A DNA stretch of 64,000 bases from Streptomyces sp. NBC_01341 (GTDB taxonomy: Bacteria; Actinomycetota; Actinomycetes; Streptomycetales; Streptomycetaceae): positions 4,836,001 through 4,900,000 of the forward strand of contig NZ_CP108364.1 in assembly GCF_035946055.1 (NCBI RefSeq), read 5' to 3'. The position numbers and the translations under genes were made by a program. A model generated the notes under the pieces. It was not told the origin of the DNA and searched no databases. It worked only from the letters and a program-made list of their open reading frames with translations. Below, in pieces: positions 1-8,921 of this stretch; within the stretch, counting starts at the first letter, position 1, and each line of letters starts with the position of its first letter.

Positions 1-1151
1 AGCCAGTCCTGCCAGGCGTCCCCGGCCTGCGCGGGGTCCGGCCGGCCGGCACCGCCCACCCCGCACAGCCGCCCCAGCTCGTCCAGCATGTCGTTCCGGG
101 TGCGGGGCACCCCGTCCTCCCGGCGCGCCCGGACATGGACCCGTCCGTCGGGGAAGCAGTCCGCGAGCAGGTGGGCCGCCCGGACGGCCAGGGCCGACTT
201 CCCCACACCGGCCGGGCCGGAGACCACCAGCACGGCACCTTCCGGGCTCCCCGACACGTCGAGCAGCCAGGCCAGTTCGTCCTCCCGGCCGGTGAAGTGC
301 CTGCTGTCCGCGGGCAGTGACACACCGCCCGCCGCGCTCCGGGGCGCGGCGGGCCGGGACGCCCGGCCCTCACCGAGCATCGCCCGATAGAGGCCGGCCA
401 TCGCCGGACTGGGTTCCAGGCCCAGCTCCCGGGCGAGCAACTGCCGGTAGTCGTCGTACACCGCCAGCGCCTCCGCCTGACGCCCGGTCTGGTGAAGGGA
501 GTTCATCCACGCCGCCCGCAGCCTCTCCCGGAACGGATGGCGTTCCACGAGGTCCCGCAGGCCGTCCACCGCGACGCCCGCCCGGCCCGTCTCGATCTCG
601 GCCTCGGCCCAGTCCTCGTAGACCGTGAGGCAGCGGGCCTCCAGGCGTTCGGCCTCCTCCGCCACCTCGGCGGAGTCCCTGAGGTCGTGCAGCGGCGGAC
701 GTTCCCCCCACAGGTCCAGCGCCTCCCGCAGCAGCCGGGCCGCGGTGCGCAGGTCGCCCCGCTCGGCCGCCGCCCGGCCCGCCCGGGCCAGCGTCCTGAA
801 GCGCAGGGTGTCCAGCTCGCCCTCCTCCACCCGCAGCCGGTAGCCGCCGCAGTCGTGCACCACCCGGTCCCGGTCGTCGCCGTCCACGGAACCGAACAGC
901 GCGCGGGCGGCGCTGACATAGACCTGAAGATTCTTGCGCGCGGTCCGCGGCGGGCCCTCCGGCCACACCACGTCGGTGAGCACATCCACCGGCACGGGGG
1001 TGTTGGGCCGTGACAGCAGGGTGGCCAGGACCAGCCTCTGCTTACGCGGTCCGAGCGGCAGCGGCCTGCCGTCGATCACCGCCGAGAGCGGCCCGAGCAG
1101 GGAGAAGTACACCGTGCCGGGACCACCGGGGCGGACGGGGGGAAGGGGCAT
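1..1151 (-). CDS. SARP-family transcriptional regulator with NB-ARC domain (partial)
   Basis: Reading leftward from ATG at 1151, one open frame runs off the window start, giving the first 383 residues. Residues 15-95 read as an OmpR-type winged helix (FSLLGPLSAVIDGRPLPLGP, then PNTPVPVDVLTDVVWP). Residues 105-265 are a bacterial transcriptional activation domain ending in ELGLEPSPAMAGLY. An NB-ARC type P-loop (GPAGVGKSALAV) follows near residue 310. This is the AfsR/DnrI/RedD (SARP) order; members bind direct repeats and switch on secondary-metabolite genes. An AGGAGG ribosome site precedes the ATG at about 8 nt. It lies downstream of the LAL regulator, separated by a strong hairpin, so it is probably transcribed separately. 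Its target is inferred to be the lanM locus or genes left of the window. The C-terminus is not seen. Confidence 0.9.
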   Translation of the reverse strand, partial: MPLPPVRPGGPGTVYFSLLGPLSAVIDGRPLPLGPRKQRLVLATLLSRPNTPVPVDVLTDVVWPEGPPRTARKNLQVYVSAARALFGSVDGDDRDRVVHDCGGYRLRVEEGELDTLRFRTLARAGRAAAERGDLRTAARLLREALDLWGERPPLHDLRDSAEVAEEAERLEARCLTVYEDWAEAEIETGRAGVAVDGLRDLVERHPFRERLRAAWMNSLHQTGRQAEALAVYDDYRQLLARELGLEPSPAMAGLYRAMLGEGRASRPAAPRSAAGGVSLPADSRHFTGREDELAWLLDVSGSPEGAVLVVSGPAGVGKSALAVRAAHLLADCFPDGRVHVRARREDGVPRTRNDMLDELGRLCGVGGAGRPDPAQAGDAWQDW

Positions 1152-1301
1152 CAGCGGGCCTCCTGGCCGGGGGAGGAGCGACGAGTTGCCGTACTCCGCC
1201 GATGCTGCCGCGACGCGGAGCGGTGCACATCCGTGGCCGCCCCGCATCTTCCGGGCGACGCACCCGACCCCCGCCGTCCGTTGCCCCCATGTTGACGGAC
1301 C

Positions 1302-1357
1302 GTTCCCCCATCCGGACGGCCGGGTGCGGGCGAGCCGGCCGTCCGGATGGGGGGAAC
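1302..1357 (-). terminator. Long hairpin after the LAL regulator gene
   Basis: Arms 1302-1323 and 1335-1357 pair over about 22 bp with one bulged G and an 11-nt loop. On the minus strand the structure begins 7 nt after the stop codon of the LAL gene. No T-run follows, which is common for Streptomyces terminators. It separates the LAL gene from the SARP gene. Confidence 0.75.
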
Positions 1358-1363
1358 GCACGC

Positions 1364-4279
1364 TCAGGGCAGGTCGACCACGTACTCCGCGGCGAAGTCG
1401 CACAGGGCCGAACGGTTCGCCCGGCCCGTCTTGCTCAGCAGACTGGCCAGGTGCTTCTCCACCGTGCGGGGCGAGATGGACAGCCGCCGGGCGATCTGCT
1501 GGTTGCCCGGCCGCTCCGCCAGCAGCACGAACACCTCGTACTCGCGCGGAGTCACCCCGTTGGTGCGCAGTGGCGGAGGGATCCGGTCCCGTCCGTCGCG
1601 GTGCTGGGTCACGCTCACCCCCGCCTGCCGCAGTGCCGCCCGGCACGCCGCCGCCGGCGGCTGCACCCCGGCCGAGTGGAAGAACTCCTCGGCGGTGCGC
1701 AGCCACACGACCGGCTCGCCCCACCCGTCGGCGAGCGCCGCGTCCGCGACCAGCCGCAGACCGAGATGACGGGCCACCGGGAATGCCTCGGACCGGCCGA
1801 GGAAGGACGTCATCCGCCGCGCGGCCCCCGCGGGATCGCCCTCCCTGCCGAGCAGCACCGCCTCCGACAGTTCCAGGAACTGGCGGTTCCATGCGAGGGC
1901 GGCACCGGGCGCCCCGGCCACCTCCTCGTACTCCGCGCGCACCGCGTCGCCCGACAGCACCCGCAGCAGCGGGCGCAGCCCGAAGCGGCCGCTCAGGTAG
2001 TAGTAGCTGGGGTGGTCGCGCTCCCAGGCCAGGGCGGCGTCCAGCGCGGCCACGGCGGCGGGGCGGTCCTCCTCCAGCAGCGCCCCGATCGCCCCGCAGA
2101 ATCCCAGGCGCAGGGGCACGAGCGCGGACTGCTCCCCTCCTGCCCTGCGGAACGCGACGAGGGCCCGGTCCGTCTCCCGCCGGCGGCCCCGGTGCGCCGC
2201 GGCCGCCGCCCCGGCCAGCAGCAGATAGCGGTGCGCGCCGTGGTTGCCGATCCTGGCGCTCGCCTCCACCGACCGTGCGGTGATCTCCTCCGCCTCGTCC
2301 CACCGGGCGCACATCACCGCGTTCATCGCGAGCAGTCCGTCGACGGTCTGCGCCAGCAGCAGGGAGCCCAGCTCCGCCGCGGCCGCCCGCGCCGAGTGCA
2401 GGCGGGCCGCGTCACCGGTCCGCATGAAGCCGTTCACCCCCAGACGCACCAAGGCCTCCACCCGCCAGAGCGGCAGGGAGTGCTCGGTGGACAGGGCGAG
2501 CATCCGCTCCAGACACGCGTCGGCGGCGTCGAATCCCCGCTCCCGGTGGAGCAGTGCGAGCAACTGCCAGGCCTGGCAGGCCACGACCGGAAGCCCTTCC
2601 GCCTCGGCGGTCCCGGCGGCATCGCGCGCGGCCCGTTCGGCCGCCTCCGGCTCCCGGCGGTCCTCCCCGGGGAGCAGGGAGAGGTGACCGTCCACGACGG
2701 CGAGCGACGCACGGCGGGCCGGGGACGGCGAGGGGCCGAACAGGTCTCGTGCGGCGCTGATCTGACGGGCTGTGTCCTCGGAGCGCTCCGCCATGACCGC
2801 CACCCAGGCGATCTTGATGTGGGCGTCCCCGCGCCGGGCGGCCGCCTCCGTGCGCGCGGGGAGGGGCGGCAGACCGTCGGCCAGGGCCAGAGCCCCGTCG
2901 AGGTCGCCGCCCTCGGCCCGGGCCACCGCCAGGGATTCGGTGACGGCTGGGAGATCGGCGTCCGCCGCCAGGGAGAGGGAACGTTCCAGCAGCACCACGG
3001 CCGAACCGTGCGAACCCGACGCGAGCATCCGCCGACCCGCCTCGGCGAACTGGAGCGCCGCCCGCGCGCGGTTGCCCGCCGCGAGTTCCAGCGAGGCCAC
3101 GAGCTGCCGTCGGTCCTCGTCGAGAGGCTCCCCCGACTGCTCGACCGCCACGGCGGCGCGCCGGGCGAGTGCGGCGCGCTCGGCCGGCGCGAGCGAGGAG
3201 ACCAGCGCCTCGGCGGTCAGGGTGTGGCGGAAGGTGTAGCGGTCGGGGGCCGCCCCGTCGGGTGCGATCACACCGGTCTCGACCGCGGACCGGAGATGGG
3301 TGAACAGGGCCCGGTCCTCCAGCCCCGTGACGGTCTGGAGGACCGCCACGGAGAACTGGCCGCCCAGGGTCGCCGCCGTCAGCAGCAGGTCCCGCACCGG
3401 CTCGTCCATCCGGTCCAGCCGGTGGGCCCAGCTCCGCAGGATGCGCGACGGGAGGGATCCGTCGGGTCGGCCCGCCGCCTCCCACCCGCTCTCCGTGCGC
3501 CGCAGCCTGCCGGTGTCTAGCAGGTCGTCGAGCAGCACCTCGACCAGGTAGGGGTTGCCCGCAGCGCGTTCGACCAGACGCCGCTGGACCTCTTCGGGTA
3601 TCAGCTCGGGCGGTGTCTCCAGACATGCCCCGGTCAGGGTCCGTACGTCCGCGTCGTCGAGCCCGCGTAACTCCACCACCGTCGCGGTGTGACGCTGCTC
3701 GGCGGAGCGCACGAGGTCCAGGGCGGTGCCCTGCTCCGGGCGCAGGGTGCCCAGCAGCAGGACCGGGAGGTCCGCCAGGTTGTCGATGACGTACTCCACG
3801 ACCGCGACGGTCTCCGTGTCGCAGTCGTGGAGGTCCTCCAGCAGGACCACGCAGCCGCTGTCCCTGCCGAGGACCGACAGCAGCCGCAGCAGGGCCTCCG
3901 CCAGTTCGACCACGGTCTCCGTGTACCCGGCCGACGCCCCGCTCCGCCACTCCGGGACCAGCCTGGCCAACGCCGGGTGGTACGGGGTGAGTTCCGGATC
4001 GGTCGGTGTGCCCGCCGCACGGAAATGGGACGAGAGGGCCTCCACCAGGGGGCGGAACGGCACGACCAGGCCGGTGGAGCCCGCCCGCCCGCGCAGCACC
4101 GGCATGCCCAGCCCGTAGGCACGGTAGGCGCATTCGCCCACCAGCCGGGACTTGCCGATCCCCGCCTCGCCGACGAGGAACAGCGCGCGCCCCGAACGCC
4201 GTCGTGCGGCGTCCAGGGCGCTGCTCAGCAGGCCGATCTCCTCGTCACGACCGACGACGACCGGCGAATTCGCACGCAT
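1364..4279 (-). CDS. LAL-type (large ATP-binding LuxR) transcriptional regulator, with a TTA codon
   Basis: The 971-residue protein has an N-terminal AAA ATPase with Walker A GEAGIGKSR (37-45) and Walker B VVLLEDLHD near 150. A long TPR-like helical middle follows, then a C-terminal LuxR helix-turn-helix (about 906-965) containing TPREYEVFVLLAE and ISPRTVEKHLASLL. This is the standard LAL size and architecture; such proteins are usually pathway activators. Codon 204 (positions 3668-3670) is TTA, the rare leucine codon read by the bldA tRNA, and the only in-frame TTA I found in the window. The ATG at 4279 has a weak ribosome site. It lies 78 bp downstream of the small peptide gene with no hairpin between, so cotranscription with lanM is possible. 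I infer it controls lanM. Confidence 0.92.
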   Translation of the reverse strand: MRANSPVVVGRDEEIGLLSSALDAARRRSGRALFLVGEAGIGKSRLVGECAYRAYGLGMPVLRGRAGSTGLVVPFRPLVEALSSHFRAAGTPTDPELTPYHPALARLVPEWRSGASAGYTETVVELAEALLRLLSVLGRDSGCVVLLEDLHDCDTETVAVVEYVIDNLADLPVLLLGTLRPEQGTALDLVRSAEQRHTATVVELRGLDDADVRTLTGACLETPPELIPEEVQRRLVERAAGNPYLVEVLLDDLLDTGRLRRTESGWEAAGRPDGSLPSRILRSWAHRLDRMDEPVRDLLLTAATLGGQFSVAVLQTVTGLEDRALFTHLRSAVETGVIAPDGAAPDRYTFRHTLTAEALVSSLAPAERAALARRAAVAVEQSGEPLDEDRRQLVASLELAAGNRARAALQFAEAGRRMLASGSHGSAVVLLERSLSLAADADLPAVTESLAVARAEGGDLDGALALADGLPPLPARTEAAARRGDAHIKIAWVAVMAERSEDTARQISAARDLFGPSPSPARRASLAVVDGHLSLLPGEDRREPEAAERAARDAAGTAEAEGLPVVACQAWQLLALLHRERGFDAADACLERMLALSTEHSLPLWRVEALVRLGVNGFMRTGDAARLHSARAAAAELGSLLLAQTVDGLLAMNAVMCARWDEAEEITARSVEASARIGNHGAHRYLLLAGAAAAAHRGRRRETDRALVAFRRAGGEQSALVPLRLGFCGAIGALLEEDRPAAVAALDAALAWERDHPSYYYLSGRFGLRPLLRVLSGDAVRAEYEEVAGAPGAALAWNRQFLELSEAVLLGREGDPAGAARRMTSFLGRSEAFPVARHLGLRLVADAALADGWGEPVVWLRTAEEFFHSAGVQPPAAACRAALRQAGVSVTQHRDGRDRIPPPLRTNGVTPREYEVFVLLAERPGNQQIARRLSISPRTVEKHLASLLSKTGRANRSALCDFAAEYVVDLP

Positions 4280-4357
4280 GGCCGCAGGCTACTGGAGCCG
4301 TACAGAGTGCGGCAGTAGGCACATTCCCGTCATGACGTGCACGGTGGCGGGGAACGG

Positions 4358-4552
4358 TCACATCGGGGCGGTGAACGTCGTCCACGGCAGGTCGGGGACG
4401 TCGACGTTCCCGTCCGAGGCGCTGAGAAGTCTGCTCCGCAGACCCAGCCCGCCGTTGTTCCCCAGCGATATCCGGCCCGCGGGGTGCTCGAAGGCGCCCT
4501 CGTGCGCCACGGTGACGTCCACGTATCCGGCCGACTCGCTGATCTGCGTCAT
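4358..4552 (-). CDS. 64-residue peptide coupled to lanM; candidate cysteine-free RiPP precursor
   Basis: The start ATG (4550-4552) overlaps the TGA of lanM (4549-4551) as ATGA, so translation is coupled. The peptide has no cysteine. The first 35 residues are acidic and end in GNNGG (31-35), resembling a double-glycine leader. The remaining 29 residues hold Ser40, Ser44, Ser46, Thr58, Thr59 and Thr61 and end in LPWTTFTAPM. Position beside a LanM synthetase suggests a substrate. Without Cys it could be dehydrated but could not form an intramolecular lanthionine. Precursor genes usually precede the synthetase and are made in excess, so this order is odd. I do not recognise the family. Alternatives are an accessory or regulatory peptide, with the true precursor elsewhere. 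Confidence 0.7.
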   Translation of the reverse strand: MTQISESAGYVDVTVAHEGAFEHPAGRISLGNNGGLGLRSRLLSASDGNVDVPDLPWTTFTAPM

Positions 4553-7500
4553 CTCTGCCTCTTCTTCTGGTCGTTGGTCGAGAACGTCATGGGTACGCGG
4601 GTCCGGTCGGCCCCCGTGGAGTGGCGCATGAGCAGTGCCGGGCCGATCCGGTCGGGGAACCCCGCCCGCAGCAGCCCGTGTCCGATGCCGGACAGGCCGG
4701 TGAGCAGCCCCGGGTGAGATACGTGTCCGGGTGTACCGCAGCGCGACTGCGCCCGGTCGGCGGCGGCCAGCAGCGTGCCGGTCCGGCGCAGCCAGTGCGG
4801 GCGCAGCCGGGGCAGGGCGGCGTGAGCGAGGAGTTCGAGGACGCCCAGTTCCCCGTGGCACAGGCTGTCGTCCGCCTGCGGTGCGGCCCGGGCCACGTCA
4901 CCGGCCTGCTCCGCGAGCCATTCGCGGAGCTCCGGATCGGCCAGGGCCTCGGGGCTGTCGGCGACCGCGAGTGCGACCCCCGTCGTCCCCTCGCACCAGG
5001 CCCGGCCGCCGCCCGCCACCCGTACGGCGCCGCGCAGGGCGTCCAGTCCGGCGGTCCGGTGGCGCGTGCCGCCCCCCGCCCCGGCGAACCGCAGCAGTGC
5101 CCAGCCGATGCCCGCCGCCCCGTCCGCGAACCCGGCGGACGACGGCGGTGCCGTCTCCACGAGCCTTTCGGCGCACCGCTCGGCGCCGCGCCAAGCCTCG
5201 GTCCGGCCGGTGGCGCGGTGAACGGCGAGCAGTGACACCAGCCCCCCGGCCGTGCCGCCGCGCACCCCGAGCCCCTCCTCTGCCGAACTCGCCGCACAGG
5301 CCAGCCGCGTGGCGGGCCCCGCCCAGTCCAGTACCCGGCTGTCGTCCAGCAGCGTCCCGACCTCGGTGAGGGCGTACGCGATGCCCCCGAGGCCGGAGAA
5401 GGCGCCGGAGCCGAGCACCCCGAGGTCGTCACCACGCAGGTGCAGCGCGTCCAGCAGACCGGGCAGGGGCGCCAGTGCGGCCCGGGCCGCACTGGCGTAC
5501 CGGGCGGCCCCGGTCAGGGACGCCAGCTGTGCGAGGAACAGCGCGGGCCCGGTGTAGCCGCCCGCGAGGTCGGCCGCCAGCGGCGTGAGACGCCAGTAGC
5601 GCTCGCCGAGCAGCTCCAGACCGAGCCAGTTGGCCCGGGTGCCACTGTCGTACGCGAGCGAGACGAGCTGGTCACCCACCGAACGGGCGGCGGACAGCAG
5701 CCGCTCCGGTTCCGGGGCGGTGGCCTCGGTCCTGGGTCTCCCGGACCCGGCGGCGGCGTGCGGAGGCTCGGTGGAGGTGCTCACCATGGCGGTGCGGATG
5801 ATCCGTTCCTGGTCCAGCCGGTCCACGGTGTCCAGGGCCCGGACCTTCGCCTCCACCCGTGCCAGCCCGCTGGGCCCGACGGGCCCCCGCAGCCTGCGCC
5901 CGTTGCCGCTCCACACCTCGGTCAGTCCCGGACGCGTCGTGAACACGGGGACGTCGCCCTGCCACAGTTCCGCGATCTCCTCGTCCTCCAGGCCGGCGAG
6001 CGCGGGGGTGCCCAGGGCGCCGGTGCGCAGGAGCGCGAACACCTGCTGGCGCTCGGCGGCGTCCCGCATCAGATCCGGGTGGGTGGACTCGTGCAGCAGG
6101 GTGGCGTACGTCCAGGTCGGCCTCGGGACGAAACGGGTCTCGTCGTCCGCGAAGAGGCGCAACAGGCCGCGTGGGCCGAGCAGTTCGTCACGCGAGTCGC
6201 TGACGGCGGTGTAGGCGGTGCGGAAACCGTCGCACAGGGCGTCGGTGAACCGGAAGGGATCGGCCGGAGCCCCGTCGAGGGTGGGGCGGTTGGCCGAATC
6301 GCCGAACCGTCCGGTGGCGCGCACCAGGTGCATGGTGTCGGTGCCCGCCGCAGCCCAGGAGGCCGTCTCCAGCGGTGAGGAGGCGGCCCTGCCGCCACCG
6401 ACGGCGGACATGTCCAGCGCGGTGGTGTCCCCGACCAGCAGTTGCGGGAGCAGCCCGACACGGTGCACCGAGCTGTACAGGGCGCGGGCGGCCGGATCGG
6501 CGGGCGGGACCTGGGTCAGCGGCGGATGGAACAGCGTCTCCACATCGACCAGGACGGGATGCGCCCCGCAGGCGATGAGGTTCTCGTGATGCAGGTCCGT
6601 GCCGTCCAGGACGTGCAGGAGGGCCAGCAGCGCACCCAGGCGCCGGTAGAAGAGCGTGGTCCCGGACGCCGAGCGGCAGGGGGCGTCCTCGATGAACTCG
6701 GCCCAGCCGTACGCGCCCCGGTCCAGGACCCGGGGCGCGCGCAGACCGGGCGTCCCCTCCAAGGAGTTGAACCATTGCACCAGGGTGTCGAAGTGCCGGT
6801 GCGCGGCGAGCGGGCGCGGCTTGTAGACCAGACGGGCGCCGTCGGCGAACCGCAGCAGCATCACCGACCGGCCTCCGCGGTGGCTGTCGCCCGTACCTGC
6901 CTCGACCTCGGTCAGGGTGTGCGGCCCGTAGTCGGTGAGCCGGGCCGTGCCCCGGTCCCCGAGCACCGCGGAGGAAGCGAGGGGTCCCCCGTCCGCCGCG
7001 AGCCGGCCGAGCATCTCGGCGAACGCGTCCGCCGCGTTCATGGCCGCCCGCGCGAGGATCCTGGCGAGGACCGGGTAGGCGGTGACCAGCGAGGTGAGGC
7101 CCGCCCGGCTCGCGGTCAGCCGCAGGAAATCCCGGAAGCGCTCACGCGGCCCGGAGCCCGTCAGCCTGCCCGCGATCCGCGCGTCGTGCAGTTCCGACAC
7201 GAGGGTCCGGGCGGCCAGCACGGCCAGGCGCCGTTCGACGTCGCGCCGGAAGCCGTCCACCACACCGGCGGAGCAGGAGCCCGGTCCCGGCCGCCTGCCG
7301 GCGTCCCCGGACATCGCGGACACCATCCGGTCGGCCGCCCGGGCCGCGAACGGGGCGACGACCAGGACGAAGCCGGTCAGTTCCGGGTAGGCCCGGTCCG
7401 CGATCCGTGCCGAGCGCGGCGCCCGGCCGACCGCCTCACGGGCGAAACCGGCCCACTCGGGTTCGTCTGCCGGGCGCGGTCCGACCGTGCCGGGAACCCA

Positions 7501-7611
7501 CCAGGGTTCGCCGTGCTCCTGGAATCCGAAGAGGCCGGCGGTGTCCGGTACCGGGGCGTGGTCCTCGCCGTCCGACGGCGCCGTACCGCTGATCGCTTCC
7601 CTCTCCACCAC
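4549..7611 (-). CDS. lanM: Type 2 lanthipeptide synthetase LanM
   Basis: LanM enzymes phosphorylate and eliminate Ser/Thr in a precursor peptide, then add Cys thiols to make lanthionine rings. With the start used here the protein has 1,020 residues, the normal size. The DUF4135 dehydratase half keeps its key residues: Lys264 in YKPRP, the HHEN loop (341-344) and Asp356/Glu358 in DVETL. The LanC-like half keeps the zinc ligands Cys873 (WCEG) and Cys918-His919 (CHG). Both activities therefore look intact. I chose GTG at 7611 because GGGGAGG (7620-7626) sits 8 nt upstream; the longer ATG reading at 7689 starts inside a hairpin and lacks a ribosome site. No transporter or leader protease is visible nearby. 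The stop overlaps the start of the 64-residue peptide. Confidence 0.93.
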   Translation of the reverse strand: MVEREAISGTAPSDGEDHAPVPDTAGLFGFQEHGEPWWVPGTVGPRPADEPEWAGFAREAVGRAPRSARIADRAYPELTGFVLVVAPFAARAADRMVSAMSGDAGRRPGPGSCSAGVVDGFRRDVERRLAVLAARTLVSELHDARIAGRLTGSGPRERFRDFLRLTASRAGLTSLVTAYPVLARILARAAMNAADAFAEMLGRLAADGGPLASSAVLGDRGTARLTDYGPHTLTEVEAGTGDSHRGGRSVMLLRFADGARLVYKPRPLAAHRHFDTLVQWFNSLEGTPGLRAPRVLDRGAYGWAEFIEDAPCRSASGTTLFYRRLGALLALLHVLDGTDLHHENLIACGAHPVLVDVETLFHPPLTQVPPADPAARALYSSVHRVGLLPQLLVGDTTALDMSAVGGGRAASSPLETASWAAAGTDTMHLVRATGRFGDSANRPTLDGAPADPFRFTDALCDGFRTAYTAVSDSRDELLGPRGLLRLFADDETRFVPRPTWTYATLLHESTHPDLMRDAAERQQVFALLRTGALGTPALAGLEDEEIAELWQGDVPVFTTRPGLTEVWSGNGRRLRGPVGPSGLARVEAKVRALDTVDRLDQERIIRTAMVSTSTEPPHAAAGSGRPRTEATAPEPERLLSAARSVGDQLVSLAYDSGTRANWLGLELLGERYWRLTPLAADLAGGYTGPALFLAQLASLTGAARYASAARAALAPLPGLLDALHLRGDDLGVLGSGAFSGLGGIAYALTEVGTLLDDSRVLDWAGPATRLACAASSAEEGLGVRGGTAGGLVSLLAVHRATGRTEAWRGAERCAERLVETAPPSSAGFADGAAGIGWALLRFAGAGGGTRHRTAGLDALRGAVRVAGGGRAWCEGTTGVALAVADSPEALADPELREWLAEQAGDVARAAPQADDSLCHGELGVLELLAHAALPRLRPHWLRRTGTLLAAADRAQSRCGTPGHVSHPGLLTGLSGIGHGLLRAGFPDRIGPALLMRHSTGADRTRVPMTFSTNDQKKRQR

Positions 7612-7687
7612 CGCGTTCACCTCCCCGGTCCAGGGAGGCCCCAGCGGTTCTCCCGTGCCCATCCTGGAGGGCGCGAGGTTCCCGCAC

Positions 7688-7706
7688 ATGGGGGAGTCGC
7701 CCCCAT
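7688..7706 (-). terminator. Hairpin between lacI and lanM
   Basis: A perfect 7-bp inverted repeat (ATGGGGG / CCCCCAT) encloses a 5-nt loop. It lies 40 nt after the lacI stop and 77 nt before the lanM start on the same strand. It may end lacI transcription or sit in the lanM leader as an attenuator; the sequence alone cannot decide. Confidence 0.45.
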
Positions 7707-7746
7707 CTTTCGGGGTGCGACGGCCGGACGGTACGGGAGTACCAGG

Positions 7747-8811
7747 TCAGCGGGAAGGCGGTGCCGTCGATCCGCGTTCCATGACTTCGGCCTCGATGGT
7801 CACGATGCCCCCGGGCGGCGGGGTCTCCTTGCCCATCGCCAGCCGTCCTGCGCGCGCCCCGGCCTCGTAGAGGGGGAGCCGTACGGTCGTCAGCGCGGGT
7901 ACGGCGTCGACCGAGAACGGCAGGTCGTCGAAGCCGGCCACCGAGACGTCCTCGGGGATGCGGAGCCCCCGGTCCCGGAGGGCGGCGCAGGCACCCAGTG
8001 CCACCGTGTCGTTGGCGGCGACCACCGCCGTGATGCCGGGCTCGCGGCGCAGGAGTTCGAGTGTGGCGTCGTAGCCGGAGCTCCTGTCGTACGGGCCGTG
8101 CACGGTGACGTTCTCCTCGTCGCCGTACAGCCCCGCCGCCTTCATGGCCTCGCGATGGCCCTCCAGCCGGTGCCGGGTCGTGGTGCGCTCCAGCGGGCCG
8201 GCGACGTAACCGACGCGCCGGTGCCCCAGGGCGATCAGATGCTCGGTCAGGCGCCTGGCCCCGCCCCGGTTGTCGAAGGCCAGCGCGGCGAGCACGGCGT
8301 CGCCCTCCTGGAGCGGCGGCCGTCCGCAGAGGACGACCCTGGTCCCGGCGTCCGCGAGCTTCGTGAGTTTCGCCGTCATCGCGGCCTGGTGGGCGGGGTC
8401 CTCCAGCGCGCCGCCGGTGAGGACGACGGCGGCGGCCCGCTGGCGCTGGAGCAGTGTCAGATAGGTGAGTTCGCGCTCGGGGGATCCGCCGGTGTTGCAG
8501 ACGACGGCGAGTTTCTCCCCGCCCGCCCGTCCGGACCCGTCGCCGGGCCCGCCGATCTGGCTCTGCGCCGCCCCGGCCATGATCCCGAAGAACGGGTCGG
8601 CGATGTCGTTGACCAGGATGCCCACGAGGTCGGACGTGGCGGCGGCGAGTGAACTGGCGGGGCCGTTCAGCACGTAGTCCAGGTCGTCCACCGCGCGCAG
8701 GACCCGTTCCCGGGTGGACGACGCCACCGGGTAGTTGCCGTTCAGGACACGGGACACGGTGGCCGGGGACACCCGGGCGCGGGCCGCGACGTCCGCCAGG
8801 GTGACTGTCAT
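7747..8811 (-). CDS. LacI-family transcriptional repressor
   Basis: The 354-residue protein begins with a LacI helix-turn-helix (TLADVAARARVSPATVSRVL, about 3-23) and hinge, followed by a periplasmic-binding-protein-like sugar sensor domain (LVGILVNDIADPFFGIM near 65; VAANDTVALGA near 265). LacI proteins bind palindromes and release them when a sugar ligand is bound. The gene is divergent from the sugar-catabolism operon starting at 8922, and the gap holds a LacI-type operator (8887-8898). I infer it represses that operon and itself. It is upstream of lanM on the same strand, but a hairpin intervenes and no functional link to lanM is evident. Confidence 0.93.
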   Translation of the reverse strand: MTVTLADVAARARVSPATVSRVLNGNYPVASSTRERVLRAVDDLDYVLNGPASSLAAATSDLVGILVNDIADPFFGIMAGAAQSQIGGPGDGSGRAGGEKLAVVCNTGGSPERELTYLTLLQRQRAAAVVLTGGALEDPAHQAAMTAKLTKLADAGTRVVLCGRPPLQEGDAVLAALAFDNRGGARRLTEHLIALGHRRVGYVAGPLERTTTRHRLEGHREAMKAAGLYGDEENVTVHGPYDRSSGYDATLELLRREPGITAVVAANDTVALGACAALRDRGLRIPEDVSVAGFDDLPFSVDAVPALTTVRLPLYEAGARAGRLAMGKETPPPGGIVTIEAEVMERGSTAPPSR

Positions 8812-8886
8812 GGCTCTCCTCCGAGGAGTTGTGAAGCGGCCCCTCTTGTCCGGGCCGCTGTCGGCAGGCTAGCGTCATACCGTATA

Positions 8887-8898
8887 GAAAGCGCTTGC
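8887..8898. promoter_or_regulatory. LacI-type operator in divergent promoter region
   Basis: GAAAGCGCTTGC is a near-palindrome with the central CG-type symmetry of LacI/GalR operators. It lies 24 nt before the dehydrogenase GTG and 76 nt before the divergent lacI start. It is the probable site where the adjacent LacI repressor acts on both promoters. Confidence 0.7.
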
Positions 8899-8921
8899 TA
8901 CGGCTGCATGGAGGAACATTC

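Noticed and set aside
7612..7689. LanM start at ATG 7689 or ATG 7662
   Set aside because: Neither has a ribosome site, and the first lies within a hairpin; GTG 7611 has GGGGAGG at 8 nt.
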